Origin: Candidatus Bathycorpusculum termitum
Lineage (GTDB): Archaea > Thermoproteota > Bathyarchaeia > Bathyarchaeales > Bathycorpusculaceae
Direction of reading: 5' to 3'
Length of the DNA stretch: 32,318 nucleotides
Assembly (NCBI GenBank): GCA_031254875.1
Contig: JAIRTW010000115.1
Coordinates: 1 to 32,318, forward strand
Shown here: positions 1-8,860 of the stretch, one piece after another
Position numbering within the stretch: position 1 is the stretch's first letter
Layout: each line of letters starts with the position of its first letter
Made by a program: the position numbers and the translations under genes
Notes under the pieces: model-generated
Told to the model about the DNA's origin: nothing
Databases searched by the model: none
The model's input: only the letters and a program-made list of their open reading frames with translations

Positions 1-59
1 TCGCCACGTTTTTTTGCTTCGATTATTAGTTCTCTTTTTTCGTTTGAAATCGGCCTCAT
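1..59 (-). CDS. N-terminus of a transposase-like helix-turn-helix protein (cut by window edge)
   Basis: Nineteen codons are visible on the minus strand, from an ATG at 59 to the window edge. The peptide starts MRPISNEKRELIIEAKKRG, which resembles the opening of IS630-type or orphan helix-turn-helix proteins common in archaea. A ribosome-binding site (GAAGGTG) lies about 8 bases upstream of the ATG, which supports a real start. The rest lies outside the window, so whether it is a full transposase, a short HTH protein or a relic cannot be told. The family assignment rests on a short match from memory. Confidence 0.45.
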   Translation of the reverse strand, partial: MRPISNEKRELIIEAKKRG

Positions 60-617
60 TAAACACACCTTCTTTAATGAGACTATACACATGGATTAAT
101 TTAAAGTCAACTTGCTATAGCAACCCTTTGGAAGTTATCCATTAAATACAGTTACGACAGTGCGGTAGTCTCAGGGTACGGTGTATTTGAAGCTGTTTAG
201 CAACAAGCAACAGCCTCAGTGTCAAACTGTGCTTGGCATCATCAGGTAAACTCGCAGTCAAGAAAGGGTATACAAAAAATTGCAATGCAGCTGTTTTCAG
301 CGGATGGTTAGCTGAGCTACTTATAGGGATCTGTTGTCTGTATGAGATAATAAGCAGACAGAGAAGAGTGTAAGCTCATTAAAAGAAAGGTGAGACTGTT
401 CCTACTCGGCTGTCTCAGATATGTTGTTCGGTGTATTATTGTATAAGTTTAAGAGACAGTTTCACAGGCACTCCTCACCAGCACATATATTATGTCTTGC
501 TAAACTTAAGAAGTTAACGGTATAAAGAAATGGTAAACCATCCCCACTGGGCAATTTAACACTTCAGTCGCGTTATTTCCACGCCTGCGGGAGACTTGGC
601 ATGCGTCAAGGTTCAAT
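60..617. other. Intergenic region without a recognised gene
   Basis: No convincing coding frame, tRNA or known RNA was seen. It contains a perfect 12-bp palindrome at 112-123 (TTGCTATAGCAA). A short stem-loop (arms 610-616 and 625-631) overlaps the stop codon of the tRNA endonuclease gene and may mark its 3' end. The sequence between the transposase-like start and endA could be remnants of an insertion sequence, but no terminal inverted repeats were identified. Confidence 0.4.
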
Positions 618-1181
618 TCAAGCCTTGAACCATTTGAACATAAGATACTTTATCTGCTTAGAAGCCAAATCGGGCACCGCTATGATGAAACGTTTACGCA
701 CTGTTGTTGCCAGCCGGCCGTTTTTAACTATTTCAGTGGCAGAAATATCGGACCCTGCCTTTTTGACAGTTACCATATAGGGTGCATGCTCCACACCGGG
801 CCCATACTTGTAGACAGCAAAATCACAGCCAAACTTGATACCGGGCGTCACGATTAAGCCGCTGTCACGCATATCTCGATAGACAGCATATTTTTCTTCA
901 AATTCGTCATAAAGCCGCTTGGCTTTCTGGCGCAGTTTTTTGAGACTAACTTTAACTTCGTTTGGGTTCTCAAAAATTTCGATTTTTTGAGTTTCAGCTA
1001 GATAGAGCCCCTCCATCAGATCCAAAACTAAGGGTACATCGAATTCGGGGACTTTGGGTTTGGGGATACCTACAGGTTTGCCGTAGTAGGCGGTTTTGTA
1101 GAGTTGAGCGCCTTCTGGGGGGTTCCAGACGACTAAAAAGTTTTCGATAAGTTCAACCTTTGTCTTATCCATCAGGGTCAC
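618..1181 (-). CDS. endA: tRNA-splicing endonuclease (EndA)
   Basis: This enzyme cuts the bulge-helix-bulge motif at both ends of archaeal tRNA introns, leaving 2',3'-cyclic phosphate. The 187 residues match the length of the single-domain archaeal form that works as a homotetramer. The catalytic C-terminal half has the family signature: TPGIKFGCDFAVYKYGPG, with Tyr124 as likely general base, His132 in VEHAPY, and Lys163 in VRKRF, followed by the closing beta strand at the C-terminus. The start is a GTG inside a 4-base GTGA overlap with the stop of the DUF47 gene, so the two are probably translationally coupled. An ATG three codons in is an alternative start. Substrate tRNAs are not visible in this window. 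Confidence 0.93.
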   Translation of the reverse strand: MTLMDKTKVELIENFLVVWNPPEGAQLYKTAYYGKPVGIPKPKVPEFDVPLVLDLMEGLYLAETQKIEIFENPNEVKVSLKKLRQKAKRLYDEFEEKYAVYRDMRDSGLIVTPGIKFGCDFAVYKYGPGVEHAPYMVTVKKAGSDISATEIVKNGRLATTVRKRFIIAVPDLASKQIKYLMFKWFKA

Positions 1182-1837
1182 ATGATAAAGGAGAGCAATC
1201 GGGCTACGTCTGCGGCGTCTTCGGCTTTATCGGCAGAGTTTTCGAGGAGTTGTAATACGTCACGCATGAGCATAAGTGCGGGGGTGTCGAGTTTGTTGCT
1301 TAGGATTTTTATGGCAAGGGCACGGTATTGATCATCGACGATGCGTTCGGCGATTTCGACGTCTTTGGCTCGTTCTAGGGCTTTTTGTGAGCCATAATTG
1401 AGAACCAGCATGGTTTCGCGGAGTTTGAGCACGGTGTCCAGTACGGCTAGGCTGAGTTTTAGGAGGTCTTTTTTGATTTCGGGTGGAACTGACCAGTTGT
1501 GTTCCATAATTTCCACAAGGTAGTAGGCAATGCCTTCTGAGAAGTCGGCTATTTCGCTTGAGAGGTTGGTGAATCGGAGAAAGTCTTCTCGTGCAAAGAG
1601 GATGGCTCCTATTTCTGCGAGTTCTTGGCTGACCATGCGGCGTGATGTAACGACTTCTTCTTCGCCGGCTTTGATTTCGCTGAAGAGTTTGCGTGCGTTT
1701 TCTTTGTCTCCGCTTGCAAAGTATTCGACGAGCTGTGGGATTTTCCTTGATACGTCTACCACTTTGCGCAGGTTATCCTGACAAGCGTTCAGTGCTCTGC
1801 GCTTTACGCGCTCTTCTGTTTCTGATGGAAGTACCAT
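1178..1837 (-). CDS. DUF47 / PhoU-like helical protein
   Basis: This 219-residue, almost fully helical protein fits the DUF47 family (TIGR00153), relatives of the phosphate-signalling protein PhoU. Typical features are the N-terminal region with repeated acidic and basic helices (IKAGEEEVVTSRRMVSQEL), the central VEIMEHNW-type segment and the C-terminal ENSADKAEDAADVARLL, which ends in the Asp/Glu-rich metal-binding helix of the fold. Family members often sit next to PitA-type phosphate transporters, but none is nearby here. Instead its stop overlaps the start of endA by four bases, suggesting one transcript. The exact role is unknown; regulation of phosphate or metal transport is inferred from the family only. 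Confidence 0.85.
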   Translation of the reverse strand: MVLPSETEERVKRRALNACQDNLRKVVDVSRKIPQLVEYFASGDKENARKLFSEIKAGEEEVVTSRRMVSQELAEIGAILFAREDFLRFTNLSSEIADFSEGIAYYLVEIMEHNWSVPPEIKKDLLKLSLAVLDTVLKLRETMLVLNYGSQKALERAKDVEIAERIVDDQYRALAIKILSNKLDTPALMLMRDVLQLLENSADKAEDAADVARLLSFIM

Positions 1838-2202
1838 TTCATTTTATCCCCCGCTGTATCTACCCTCGTTACTCTTCTACTTCGCGAGGTATATTAAAAA
1901 GATAGCCCTTAGGTTTTAATTATGTTCCTTGTTATTTGACTAAATATCAAAAGCCTTACAGCTGCAATACGTAAAAGCGGTTTCTACTGCAAAAAAGACC
2001 ACAACCAAGCGCAAAGGATATCATTTTACACACACAACACAACAGCCATAGCAAGGGCAGGTTAATTTTATAAGGCTAAACCAATATACAAGCTATCGTG
2101 AGAGGGGCCGCTGACTACCCATATAAGCGCACCTCATAAATCACCCCACCCCTCTCACAATCAACCCCAAGGACCGGCATACTAATCCGACTAAGTAACC
2201 AT
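1838..2202. other. Intergenic region with a long-range inverted repeat
   Basis: The 365 bases separate the end of the GlyRS gene from the start of the DUF47 gene, both leftward. No coding frame was found. The notable content is a 10-bp inverted repeat at 2098-2158, listed separately. The segment 1890-1990 is AT-rich and should hold the promoter of the DUF47-endA pair, but no clear TATA box could be singled out. Confidence 0.4.
2098..2158. repeat. 10-bp perfect inverted repeat, possible structured RNA or terminator
   Basis: The arms GTGAGAGGGG (2098-2107) and CCCCTCTCAC (2149-2158) are exact reverse complements and enclose 41 bases. The GC-rich stem would be stable if transcribed, and it lies about 45 bases beyond the GlyRS stop on the minus strand. 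It could stabilise or end that transcript, or belong to a small RNA. No box C/D, T-loop or other known RNA signature was recognised. Confidence 0.4.
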
Positions 2203-4008
2203 TTATTGAAGCTCAGCGGTTCGGGTTATTATGTCGCCTAATGCTTCAAAGGCGACTTTGTCCTCAAAGTATTTGTGCAACAGTATGGGTAAATCGTTGA
2301 CAGCAACGCGGATCTGCTTCCAGGTGTCTCGGTCACGGATGGTCACAGTTCCCTCGTTTAGGGTATCATAATCGATGGTTATGCCTAGTTGTACGCCTGC
2401 TTCGTCTGCACGTGCATAGCGTCTGCCGATGCTGCCGGCATCATCAAAGTCGGTCATGAAGCCTTCGCAGGAGAGTAGCCGCTGGATTTCTTTAGCTTTG
2501 ATATCTAGGCCGCCTTTGTTCATTAAGGGGTAAACGCTGATTTGTATGGGTGCAATGCTTTTTGGGAAGCTAAGTACGACGCGGTCATCTTTTATGCCAT
2601 ATGCGTACTCTAGGGCAACATAGAAGAGGCGGTCGCAACCAAAGCTGGGTTCTACCACATGGGGCACAAACCGTTTGCCGCGTATGGTGGTTTTCTGTTT
2701 GCCTATCTCGACTTGTTCTTTGAGGATCTGATAGCCCTCAACTGTGATGCTACCGTCTTTTTCCATGGCGTCTGCAACTTGCTGGGCAGGTATTTTGGCG
2801 AGTGCCTCGGCGGCTTTGCCGGCTTTGTCTTTGTAGACGGGGCCCAATTTTGCCATAATCGGCTTCACAACTAGCGCTTGGGTTTCGAGGGGGTTTGGGT
2901 ATTCTTTGTAAACGGTCATGTCGACGCCGCTGGCTTTCATGTGGCAGGTTAGGTCGTAGTCGGTGCGATAGGCATGCCCCGACACTTCAATCCAGCCCCA
3001 GCGGTCAACTAGCACTTCTTGATCAAAGCTTTGGCTGCTGTAGTGTGCTTTTTCCCAGGCGAGTTTCTCAATGAAGCGTTGATTCTCTGCTGGCACCCCC
3101 AGCGCGGTTAGGAGCTGTTTGGCTTGCGCCATGAAATAAGCTTGCCACTCACATCGAATAATACCTCTGTCAAGCGCTTCACGCACCGTAAAGTTTGTTA
3201 TGGTTTCAGAGTCTTTTAGACGGGTATCGCAGAGTAACAGGGGGAGAACCTCGTTTTCGACCTCACCGATGCGCTCGCAGGTGGATTCTTCGGGGTCAAA
3301 GAAGAACTCTAGGTCTGCAATGGTAAATTCGCGAAGCCGAATTAAGCCCTGACGCGGTGAGATCTCGTTGCGAAGAGCTTTACCGATGATTATGCATCCA
3401 AACGGTAGACGTTCGCGGGCAACGTTGTAGAGGCGGCTAAATTCAACAAATATGTTTTGTGCCGCTTCAGGTCGGCCATAGCCCACTGAGCCAGCATAGG
3501 GACCGATGGTGGTTTCAAACATTGTTAAGTAGCGGGTGGGTTCGCCAAAGGCGCCTTTGCAGTCCGGACAGATGACCTCGTGGTGTTGTAATTCGGTTTG
3601 GATTTCATCCAAGCTCATTTTTTCTGCCTCCGCACTGTTGATGCCTTTTTCCTCAAGGAGGTGATCGGCGCGAAAGCGTGTGTGACAGTTCTGGCATTCC
3701 ACCATAGGCTCTTTAAAATGGGCCACATGCCCTGAAGCCTCAAAAACTTTACCCGGCACGATAACAGATGATTCCAGCTCATAGATACCAATTTTTTTAA
3801 CCATAAATTCACGGAGTTTAGCTTCAATGTTTTGCTTCAAACGAGCGCCCAGCGGGCCATAAGTGACAAACCCACCGCTCCCACCATAGATTTCAAAGCT
3901 ACTCCAAAAAAATCCTCTGCGTTTTGCTAACTCGTTGACTGCAACAAACTTGTCACATTCTGCTTTACTGCATTTAGCGCCGTTACTCAATATAATTACC
4001 TGCTTCAA
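2203..4008 (-). CDS. glyS: Glycyl-tRNA synthetase, archaeal/eukaryotic type
   Basis: Class II enzyme that charges tRNA-Gly. The protein (up to 601 residues) opens with the GlyRS signature VNELAKRRGFFWSSFEIYGG, has a zinc-binding insertion with two Cys pairs (CQNC near residue 103 and CPDC near 147), motif 2 in ALRNEISPRQGLIRLREF and motif 3 in VVEPSFGCDRLFYVALE. The anticodon-binding domain follows from about residue 480 (IAPIQISVYPL). The reported start is a TTG at 4008; another TTG at 3990, preceded by AGGT at 7 bases, is equally plausible and removes six residues. The gene stands alone, with intergenic gaps on both sides. Function is secure; only the start is uncertain. Confidence 0.95.
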   Translation of the reverse strand: MKQVIILSNGAKCSKAECDKFVAVNELAKRRGFFWSSFEIYGGSGGFVTYGPLGARLKQNIEAKLREFMVKKIGIYELESSVIVPGKVFEASGHVAHFKEPMVECQNCHTRFRADHLLEEKGINSAEAEKMSLDEIQTELQHHEVICPDCKGAFGEPTRYLTMFETTIGPYAGSVGYGRPEAAQNIFVEFSRLYNVARERLPFGCIIIGKALRNEISPRQGLIRLREFTIADLEFFFDPEESTCERIGEVENEVLPLLLCDTRLKDSETITNFTVREALDRGIIRCEWQAYFMAQAKQLLTALGVPAENQRFIEKLAWEKAHYSSQSFDQEVLVDRWGWIEVSGHAYRTDYDLTCHMKASGVDMTVYKEYPNPLETQALVVKPIMAKLGPVYKDKAGKAAEALAKIPAQQVADAMEKDGSITVEGYQILKEQVEIGKQKTTIRGKRFVPHVVEPSFGCDRLFYVALEYAYGIKDDRVVLSFPKSIAPIQISVYPLMNKGGLDIKAKEIQRLLSCEGFMTDFDDAGSIGRRYARADEAGVQLGITIDYDTLNEGTVTIRDRDTWKQIRVAVNDLPILLHKYFEDKVAFEALGDIITRTAELQ

Positions 4009-4160
4009 CCCCTAGAGACACTAAGAATTAAAACATTACCGTACAACCCTACGCTACAGACTTACTAACCCGCTAGTTAGGTTAGGTATGTTAGATAAAG
4101 GCAACAACCTCAGCGAGTTTTGCACTTCCAAAGATCAGGGATATTGTCAAGTTTCTATTA

Positions 4161-5540
4161 TTATTGTTTTTGTTGTTTGGGTTCAATGTGTACTGTTACG
4201 ACTGCGTTGGCGAAATGTTCTTTGGTTTCTTTTTCAAGCAGTGAGGCTAGGTTATGGGCGTCTTTTATTGGAACATTGTTGGTAAAGCAACAGTCTATGT
4301 TGATATAGCGTTTGTTCTCAGCGGTGTAGGTCATCACTCGTTTAATTTGCAGGTTGTTTCCGATGTTCATGGCGGCATCGGTGACGATTTTTTGCATGCG
4401 GGTTTCATTTATCTGTTCTTGGGGGATAGTGATGCTTGTGGGTTCCATGTGTACGGTGACGTTTTCAAGGGGCGCAATCTCGTGGTGGAGGCGTTGTTCT
4501 ATGACTTCGGCTAAGCGGTGGGCGTCTTCTACGGATAGTTCTGAGTTAACGCATGCGTGCAGGGTGATGTAGAGTTTGCCGTCCACATAGCTAACAGCGA
4601 TTTCATGGACTTCTCTAACGCCTTCAACTGCTGCGAGTTTTTCGATTAATTGCTTTATCGTGTGCTCTTTGTCGGCAGGTTCGACGTGTATGGTTGCATC
4701 AACGTTGCCGCAGGCATCTTTTAGACAGGTTTCAATTTTGGATGCTGATGCGTGGGCGTCTTCGAGACTCATGACGTTGGGAACCTGCACTGAAACATCA
4801 ACAAACACTTTGGAGCCTACTTTGCGAACTTTGAGACACTCAATTTTTATCACGTTGTCGCATGATTGGATGACGCGACGGGTTTTTTCCACCAGTTCTT
4901 TTGAGGCCGTGTCGCTTAATTCCATGATGCTGGATTTGGCTAATTTAATGCTTAAATAGATAAGCATAACGCCAAGAAAGATCGAGGCTAGAGCGTCTGC
5001 GTTTGAGAAACCCAACAGCGCTAAAGCAAACCCAAACAGCGCAATAAGGGTGGAGCCTAAATCAGAGATAGCATCATAGAAGCCGGCTTTCATGGAGGCC
5101 CCTTCAACATGGCTGTTTCTCTTGAAAATCGTAACTCTCAAAATAGAAATACACAGCGCATACCCGATGGCGACAAAACCAACATAGCTTATGCCGTCGG
5201 AGAGTTGCGCATTCTCCATCAGTCGGAGAGCCGCTTCGTAGAAGATCAGAACCGCCACAGCTATGAGGATTATACCGCCGATTAAGCCACCTATGGATTC
5301 AAACTTTTCATGCCCATAGGTGTGTTCTTCATCGGGTGGCTTAAGCGATTCGCGCACAGTAAAAAACAGCATCACACACGTAAACGCATCGAGCATAGCG
5401 TGTAGGCCGTCGCTAATTATGGCTAAGCTGTTAACGTATAAGCCCACGACGAGTTCAACGATTACAACACTAGAGATGGCTATCGCAGAAATTTTTAACG
5501 CCTTGAGCTTTGTTTGCCCATCATCATTGTTGCTCGGCAT
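4161..5540 (-). CDS. Cation diffusion facilitator with three tandem cytosolic domains
   Basis: A proton-coupled divalent metal exporter of the CDF family. Residues 12-205 hold the six-helix membrane part, with the typical TYGHEKFE loop after helix 2. Metal-site candidates are His47 and Asp51 in TM2 (HxxxD) and Asp156 and Asp160 in TM5 (DxxxD), a mixed set that leaves Zn, Fe or Mn open. The rest is three copies of the roughly 75-residue cytosolic dimerisation domain (about 215-288, 292-368 and 375-455). Each contains a DAHxxA segment (LEDAHASA, VEDAHRLA, IKDAHNLA) and ends in V-x-HxEP. Most CDF proteins have one such domain and about 300 residues, so this is an expanded member. The gene appears monocistronic. 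Confidence 0.92.
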   Translation of the reverse strand: MPSNNDDGQTKLKALKISAIAISSVVIVELVVGLYVNSLAIISDGLHAMLDAFTCVMLFFTVRESLKPPDEEHTYGHEKFESIGGLIGGIILIAVAVLIFYEAALRLMENAQLSDGISYVGFVAIGYALCISILRVTIFKRNSHVEGASMKAGFYDAISDLGSTLIALFGFALALLGFSNADALASIFLGVMLIYLSIKLAKSSIMELSDTASKELVEKTRRVIQSCDNVIKIECLKVRKVGSKVFVDVSVQVPNVMSLEDAHASASKIETCLKDACGNVDATIHVEPADKEHTIKQLIEKLAAVEGVREVHEIAVSYVDGKLYITLHACVNSELSVEDAHRLAEVIEQRLHHEIAPLENVTVHMEPTSITIPQEQINETRMQKIVTDAAMNIGNNLQIKRVMTYTAENKRYINIDCCFTNNVPIKDAHNLASLLEKETKEHFANAVVTVHIEPKQQKQ

Positions 5541-5840
5541 TTTTGTAGTCTATCTATGCTCATTGCAGGGGCGATTTAAGAATTGTGGATTTCCACGCTA
5601 TTTTCATGGTGTTTACAGCTTGCTTGCGCCTACTCAAATAAAATCAGACAAGCAGGGTAATTTTTTCTTGGTCTATTATTATACAGAAATACCAAGTCTA
5701 ACCACTGCCGCCAGTCACAGGGTGAAAAATCACACAACTCCTAACCTCAACATATAGGGGTGTACGGCATTGGAAAAGAAGAGAAGAGAAAAGAAAAAAA
5801 GAGCCCCATGGAGAGAGAACTTGTCAAGTGTCAAGAGGGT
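5541..5840. other. Intergenic region between AsnRS and the CDF transporter
   Basis: Both neighbours are leftward. The right part carries the purine-rich tract listed as a terminator for AsnRS; the left part should contain the promoter of the CDF gene. An open frame runs rightward across 5320-5757 but overlaps the CDF gene antisense and has no family resemblance, so no gene is called here. Confidence 0.4.
5772..5802 (-). terminator. Oligo-pyrimidine terminator after AsnRS
   Basis: On the minus strand this stretch reads as an almost pure C/T run with a block of seven T, starting about 40 bases past the AsnRS stop. Archaeal RNA polymerase ends transcription at such T-rich tracts without needing a hairpin. 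Confidence 0.55.
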
Positions 5841-7130
5841 TTAGGGGTAGAATCTTCGGGTTGTTCGGGGGAATGGAATGGCATCAATAATGTTGTCGAG
5901 GTCCAACATCCATACCAGCAACCGCTCCAAGCCCATGCCAAAGCCCACATGGGGTACTGTACCGTAACGTCTTAGGTCTAAATACCATTCGTAATCTTCG
6001 GGGTTTAATCCTTGTTCTTTCATGCGTTTGGTAAGAGTGTCTTTGTTGTCTTCTCTTGCGCCGCCGGTGCTTATTTCGCCGATACGGGGCACCATCATAT
6101 CCACAGACATGGCCACTTCAGGATGGTCTTGGTAGGTTTTGCAGTAGAACGCCTTGATGGCTGTTGGGTAATCGTAGACAAAAAAGGGCTGGCCAAAGTC
6201 TTCGGCGAGCACTTTTTCATCCTCATAACCCAAATCGCTACCCCAGTCGAGCTGGGGATTTTTAGGTTTGAGACGTTCTATGGCTTCTTTGTAGGTGATA
6301 CGGGGAAACGGTGTTTTTATGGCTTTGAGTTTTTCTATATCTGCCCCGAGCTCTTTGAATTCTTTTTCGCATTTAACCGCAACTGCCTGGCATACATGAG
6401 CCATCAAGCCCTCCTCAAATTTTATGAGGTCATCCATATCGGCAAAAGCCCACTCGCCTTCTATGTGCCAGTATTCTGTTAGGTGCCGAATGGTGCGGCT
6501 TTTTTCAGCGCGAAACGAGGGGGCAATGCAGTAAACATTTTCCAGGGAGTACATTAAAATTTCCAAATAAAGCTGGCTACTCTGGGTTAAGTAGAGCTGC
6601 TGGTCGAAATATTTCAAACCAAACAAAGTGGAGCCGCCTTCCACGGCTGCCGAGATAAACATAGGGGGAGAAACTTCGGTGTAGTTCTGCTTGCTAAAGT
6701 ATTCGCGGGCGGCTTCTAGGGTTTCTGCTCGGACTTTCATGACCAAATTCATTTTGCGGCTTCGAAGCCAAAGATGTCGCATATCACGAATGAATTCTTC
6801 GCTTTTGTCTTTGCTTATGGGAAAAGTTTCGGCTAAACCGATAATTGTGAGACTATCTGAGCCGATTTCAAAGCCGCCGGGGGCACGCGTATCCGCTTTA
6901 ACACTGCCTTCCAGTGTGAGGCTGGATTCGATCGTGAGTTTTTGGGCTTCGCTCCAGCTTGGGCTGGACTTTTTGATGGTTGACTGAATTACCCCTGAGG
7001 AGTCACGGATTAAGAGGAATATGAGATCCTTCCCTTCACGTTTGCGGTAGACCCAGCCGCGTACAGTGACTTTTTGGTCTGTACATTTGCCCTCTAAGAT
7101 TTGACTAACCTTCACCAGCGCCATATGCAT
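5841..7130 (-). CDS. asnS: Asparaginyl-tRNA synthetase
   Basis: Class IIb synthetase of 429 residues. The N-terminal OB-fold anticodon-binding domain (about 1-105) includes VTVRGWVYRKREGKDLIFLLIRD. The catalytic domain has the flipping-loop region, ISAAVEGGSTLFGLKYFDQQLYLTQSSQLYLE, motif 2 in APSFRAEKSRTIRHLTEYWHIEGE, and motif 3 GFGMGLERLLVWML. The ending AIPFPRTTRRFYP with IPFPR favours AsnRS over the related archaeal AspRS, which usually ends in LFPRD. If correct, this organism charges tRNA-Asn directly. The ATG at 7124 (MALVKVSQIL) is a likely alternative start two codons in. A T-rich terminator follows the gene. Confidence 0.92.
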   Translation of the reverse strand: MHMALVKVSQILEGKCTDQKVTVRGWVYRKREGKDLIFLLIRDSSGVIQSTIKKSSPSWSEAQKLTIESSLTLEGSVKADTRAPGGFEIGSDSLTIIGLAETFPISKDKSEEFIRDMRHLWLRSRKMNLVMKVRAETLEAAREYFSKQNYTEVSPPMFISAAVEGGSTLFGLKYFDQQLYLTQSSQLYLEILMYSLENVYCIAPSFRAEKSRTIRHLTEYWHIEGEWAFADMDDLIKFEEGLMAHVCQAVAVKCEKEFKELGADIEKLKAIKTPFPRITYKEAIERLKPKNPQLDWGSDLGYEDEKVLAEDFGQPFFVYDYPTAIKAFYCKTYQDHPEVAMSVDMMVPRIGEISTGGAREDNKDTLTKRMKEQGLNPEDYEWYLDLRRYGTVPHVGFGMGLERLLVWMLDLDNIIDAIPFPRTTRRFYP

Positions 7131-7272
7131 TAACTCGCAGGTATATCAGGGCTTGTAACCTAAATGCCTATCGATTAGCCAGACTTACGCTTTTGGCGCA
7201 CCATCCAACTATTCACGTACGCGAGTTCATAAACAACATCAACAAAACAAAACAGTTATTCTGTTGGAAAAA

Positions 7273-7971
7273 TCAGGTGTAACCTGTGAAATATTCCAGT
7301 TTGAGTTGTTCCTTTGGCAGTCCCAAATTTTCAATCAGGATCTGCATGGCTTTCACCATCCCCGGCGGTCCACAGGCAAAAAAGATGTATTCTCTATAGT
7401 CGGGCAGTTCCTGTTTAATCAGGTCAGCATTAATTACTCCGGTTCTGCCAGTCCAGTTTGGTGTGGCTTCGTTGACGACTAGAACTACCTTTAAGCGGTT
7501 GTTTTTTTGAGTTGATTCCCATTCGTCTCTAAACACGATATCAACAGGTGTGCGGCAACCATAGAACAATGCAATATGACTGTTTAGAGATTTGTCGGCG
7601 GCATATTTGATCATGCTTCTAAAGGGCGTTATACCGATGCCGCCGGCCAAAAGAGCAACTTTTGGGTATTCGCCTTCGAAGGTGAATTTACCGTAGGGTG
7701 CATCGATTTGTACCCCGGCACCCGGCTTAGTGCCCCAGAGAACTGTGGAGTATTCGCTGTCACTTAGTTTTTTGGTGAACTCGATGTAGTCTGGTTCGGT
7801 GGGACTGCTGCTAAAACTGAAGTGTTTACGGATTTCTTTGCCTTGGTGTTGCAGGTTTACAAAGAAAAATTGCCCCGGTTTATAGTTAAGCCCCTCTGGA
7901 CGGATAAACCGGAAGCTGGTCACATTGACTGTACGCGGTATGATACTTTGCAGGGTGATTTCGTACTTCAT
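7273..7971 (-). CDS. Ferredoxin-NADP reductase family flavoprotein
   Basis: A 232-residue two-domain oxidoreductase module. The FAD-binding barrel contains the RxFSxSS-like motif, here KHFSFSSSP at about 49-57. The NAD(P)-binding domain has LLAGGIGITPFRSM (about 107-120), the FACGPPGMV motif near 199-207 and the C-terminal EYFTGY aromatic end. No iron-sulfur or globin domain is attached, so it must hand electrons to a separate partner (a ferredoxin, hydroxylase or similar). No such partner is adjacent, and the next gene to the right is divergent. The electron acceptor is therefore unknown. Family assignment is firm. Confidence 0.88.
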   Translation of the reverse strand: MKYEITLQSIIPRTVNVTSFRFIRPEGLNYKPGQFFFVNLQHQGKEIRKHFSFSSSPTEPDYIEFTKKLSDSEYSTVLWGTKPGAGVQIDAPYGKFTFEGEYPKVALLAGGIGITPFRSMIKYAADKSLNSHIALFYGCRTPVDIVFRDEWESTQKNNRLKVVLVVNEATPNWTGRTGVINADLIKQELPDYREYIFFACGPPGMVKAMQILIENLGLPKEQLKLEYFTGYT

Positions 7972-8095
7972 CTATCCACCTACAGTTTCTATATAATGCA
8001 TGATTTATGTTTTAGACCTTTGCATTCACTCAGATATATGAGGCTGAAAAGTAATATATGGAAAAACCACTTAGAATAGCACAGACGATCTGTCC

Positions 8096-8638
8096 ATGAA
8101 CCAAAACGTCTCTCTGCACCGTATAGCTGGTTACATAGCTGATCATAGGTTCTCTTTGGGTTTATTTTTGGCGGCCTATGGTGTCTTCTTTCTCTCAGCG
8201 GTAATCATGGGCGGATGGACCCCTGCCGACTGGGGCAAAGATACCTTTGATGTAGCGCCTTTTGCTGTTCAGGCCCTCATACCCCGCAGTGCAGTCAGCC
8301 CCATATTCTTCGTCACCAGTTTCCCCGCGTTGCTTGCCGGCGTTGTTTTGCTCTGCAACAGTGCCATACGAGGACTTCGTTCCTTAGCGGCCGAGAGTCA
8401 GTATGCAGCGATACTTTTAACCGCATTTGGGTTTGCATACACTGTGGTGGGAGCTTGGCCGCTTCAGAATAAAGTTGATTTTCCTTGGGAGTGGCAGAAA
8501 CAGATTATGAGTTACGGCTTACCGTTTGCTTGGATGCTTTATCTGCTTAGTCTTTTTGTGCTTGCGGTGGGCGTTATTTCACTCTATGTTCACAGCAACG
8601 CTTATCGTCAACGGCATCCTGAGTTTTTGTATGGCTAA
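8096..8638 (+). CDS. Four-helix membrane protein of unknown function
   Basis: 180 residues with four hydrophobic segments at about 18-40, 64-88, 102-122 and 139-165, and a short basic C-terminus. I recognise no family. The loop after helix 1 carries several Trp and Asp residues (GGWTPADWGKD), and the one before helix 4 has FPWEWQKQ; such aromatic loops lie at the membrane surface. It is divergent from the flavoprotein gene across a 124-base gap, so the two may share a control region. Four helices could suggest a membrane electron carrier, but there are no paired His residues of a cytochrome b type, so no function is proposed. Confidence 0.72.
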   Translation: MNQNVSLHRIAGYIADHRFSLGLFLAAYGVFFLSAVIMGGWTPADWGKDTFDVAPFAVQALIPRSAVSPIFFVTSFPALLAGVVLLCNSAIRGLRSLAAESQYAAILLTAFGFAYTVVGAWPLQNKVDFPWEWQKQIMSYGLPFAWMLYLLSLFVLAVGVISLYVHSNAYRQRHPEFLYG

Positions 8639-8810
8639 CAAGGGTGCAGTTTGTAGGGGCGGGTTTGTTCTTTTTGTAGAAGTATATCCGATGTATAAAT
8701 GAGCGTCATTGTAACGTTATTGTTTTTGTCTATAGTTTCCTTATAAAATAAATGCAAATTTCAGTTTTTTGAATAAAGGTTATTATTTTGTCTATTAAAC
8801 AATGAAGTAC

Positions 8811-8826
8811 TTAAAACCTATATACC
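8811..8826 (+). promoter_or_regulatory. TATA-like promoter of the first P-type ATPase gene
   Basis: The segment TTAAAACCTATATACC contains a TATATA core at 8819-8824. Initiation about 25 bases downstream would give a leader of about 15 bases containing a purine-rich GGGAACGGGA site before the TTG start at 8861. The spacing fits archaeal promoters. Confidence 0.45.
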
Positions 8827-8860
8827 TTGACAGTGAGCGTATAGCAGGGAACGGGAAAAA

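Noticed and set aside
2098-2158. Possible tRNA gene
   Set aside because: No T-loop GGTTCRA sequence and no cloverleaf pairing beyond the single stem.
6012-6482. 156-codon frame antisense to AsnRS
   Set aside because: Shadow of the conserved catalytic domain on the other strand.
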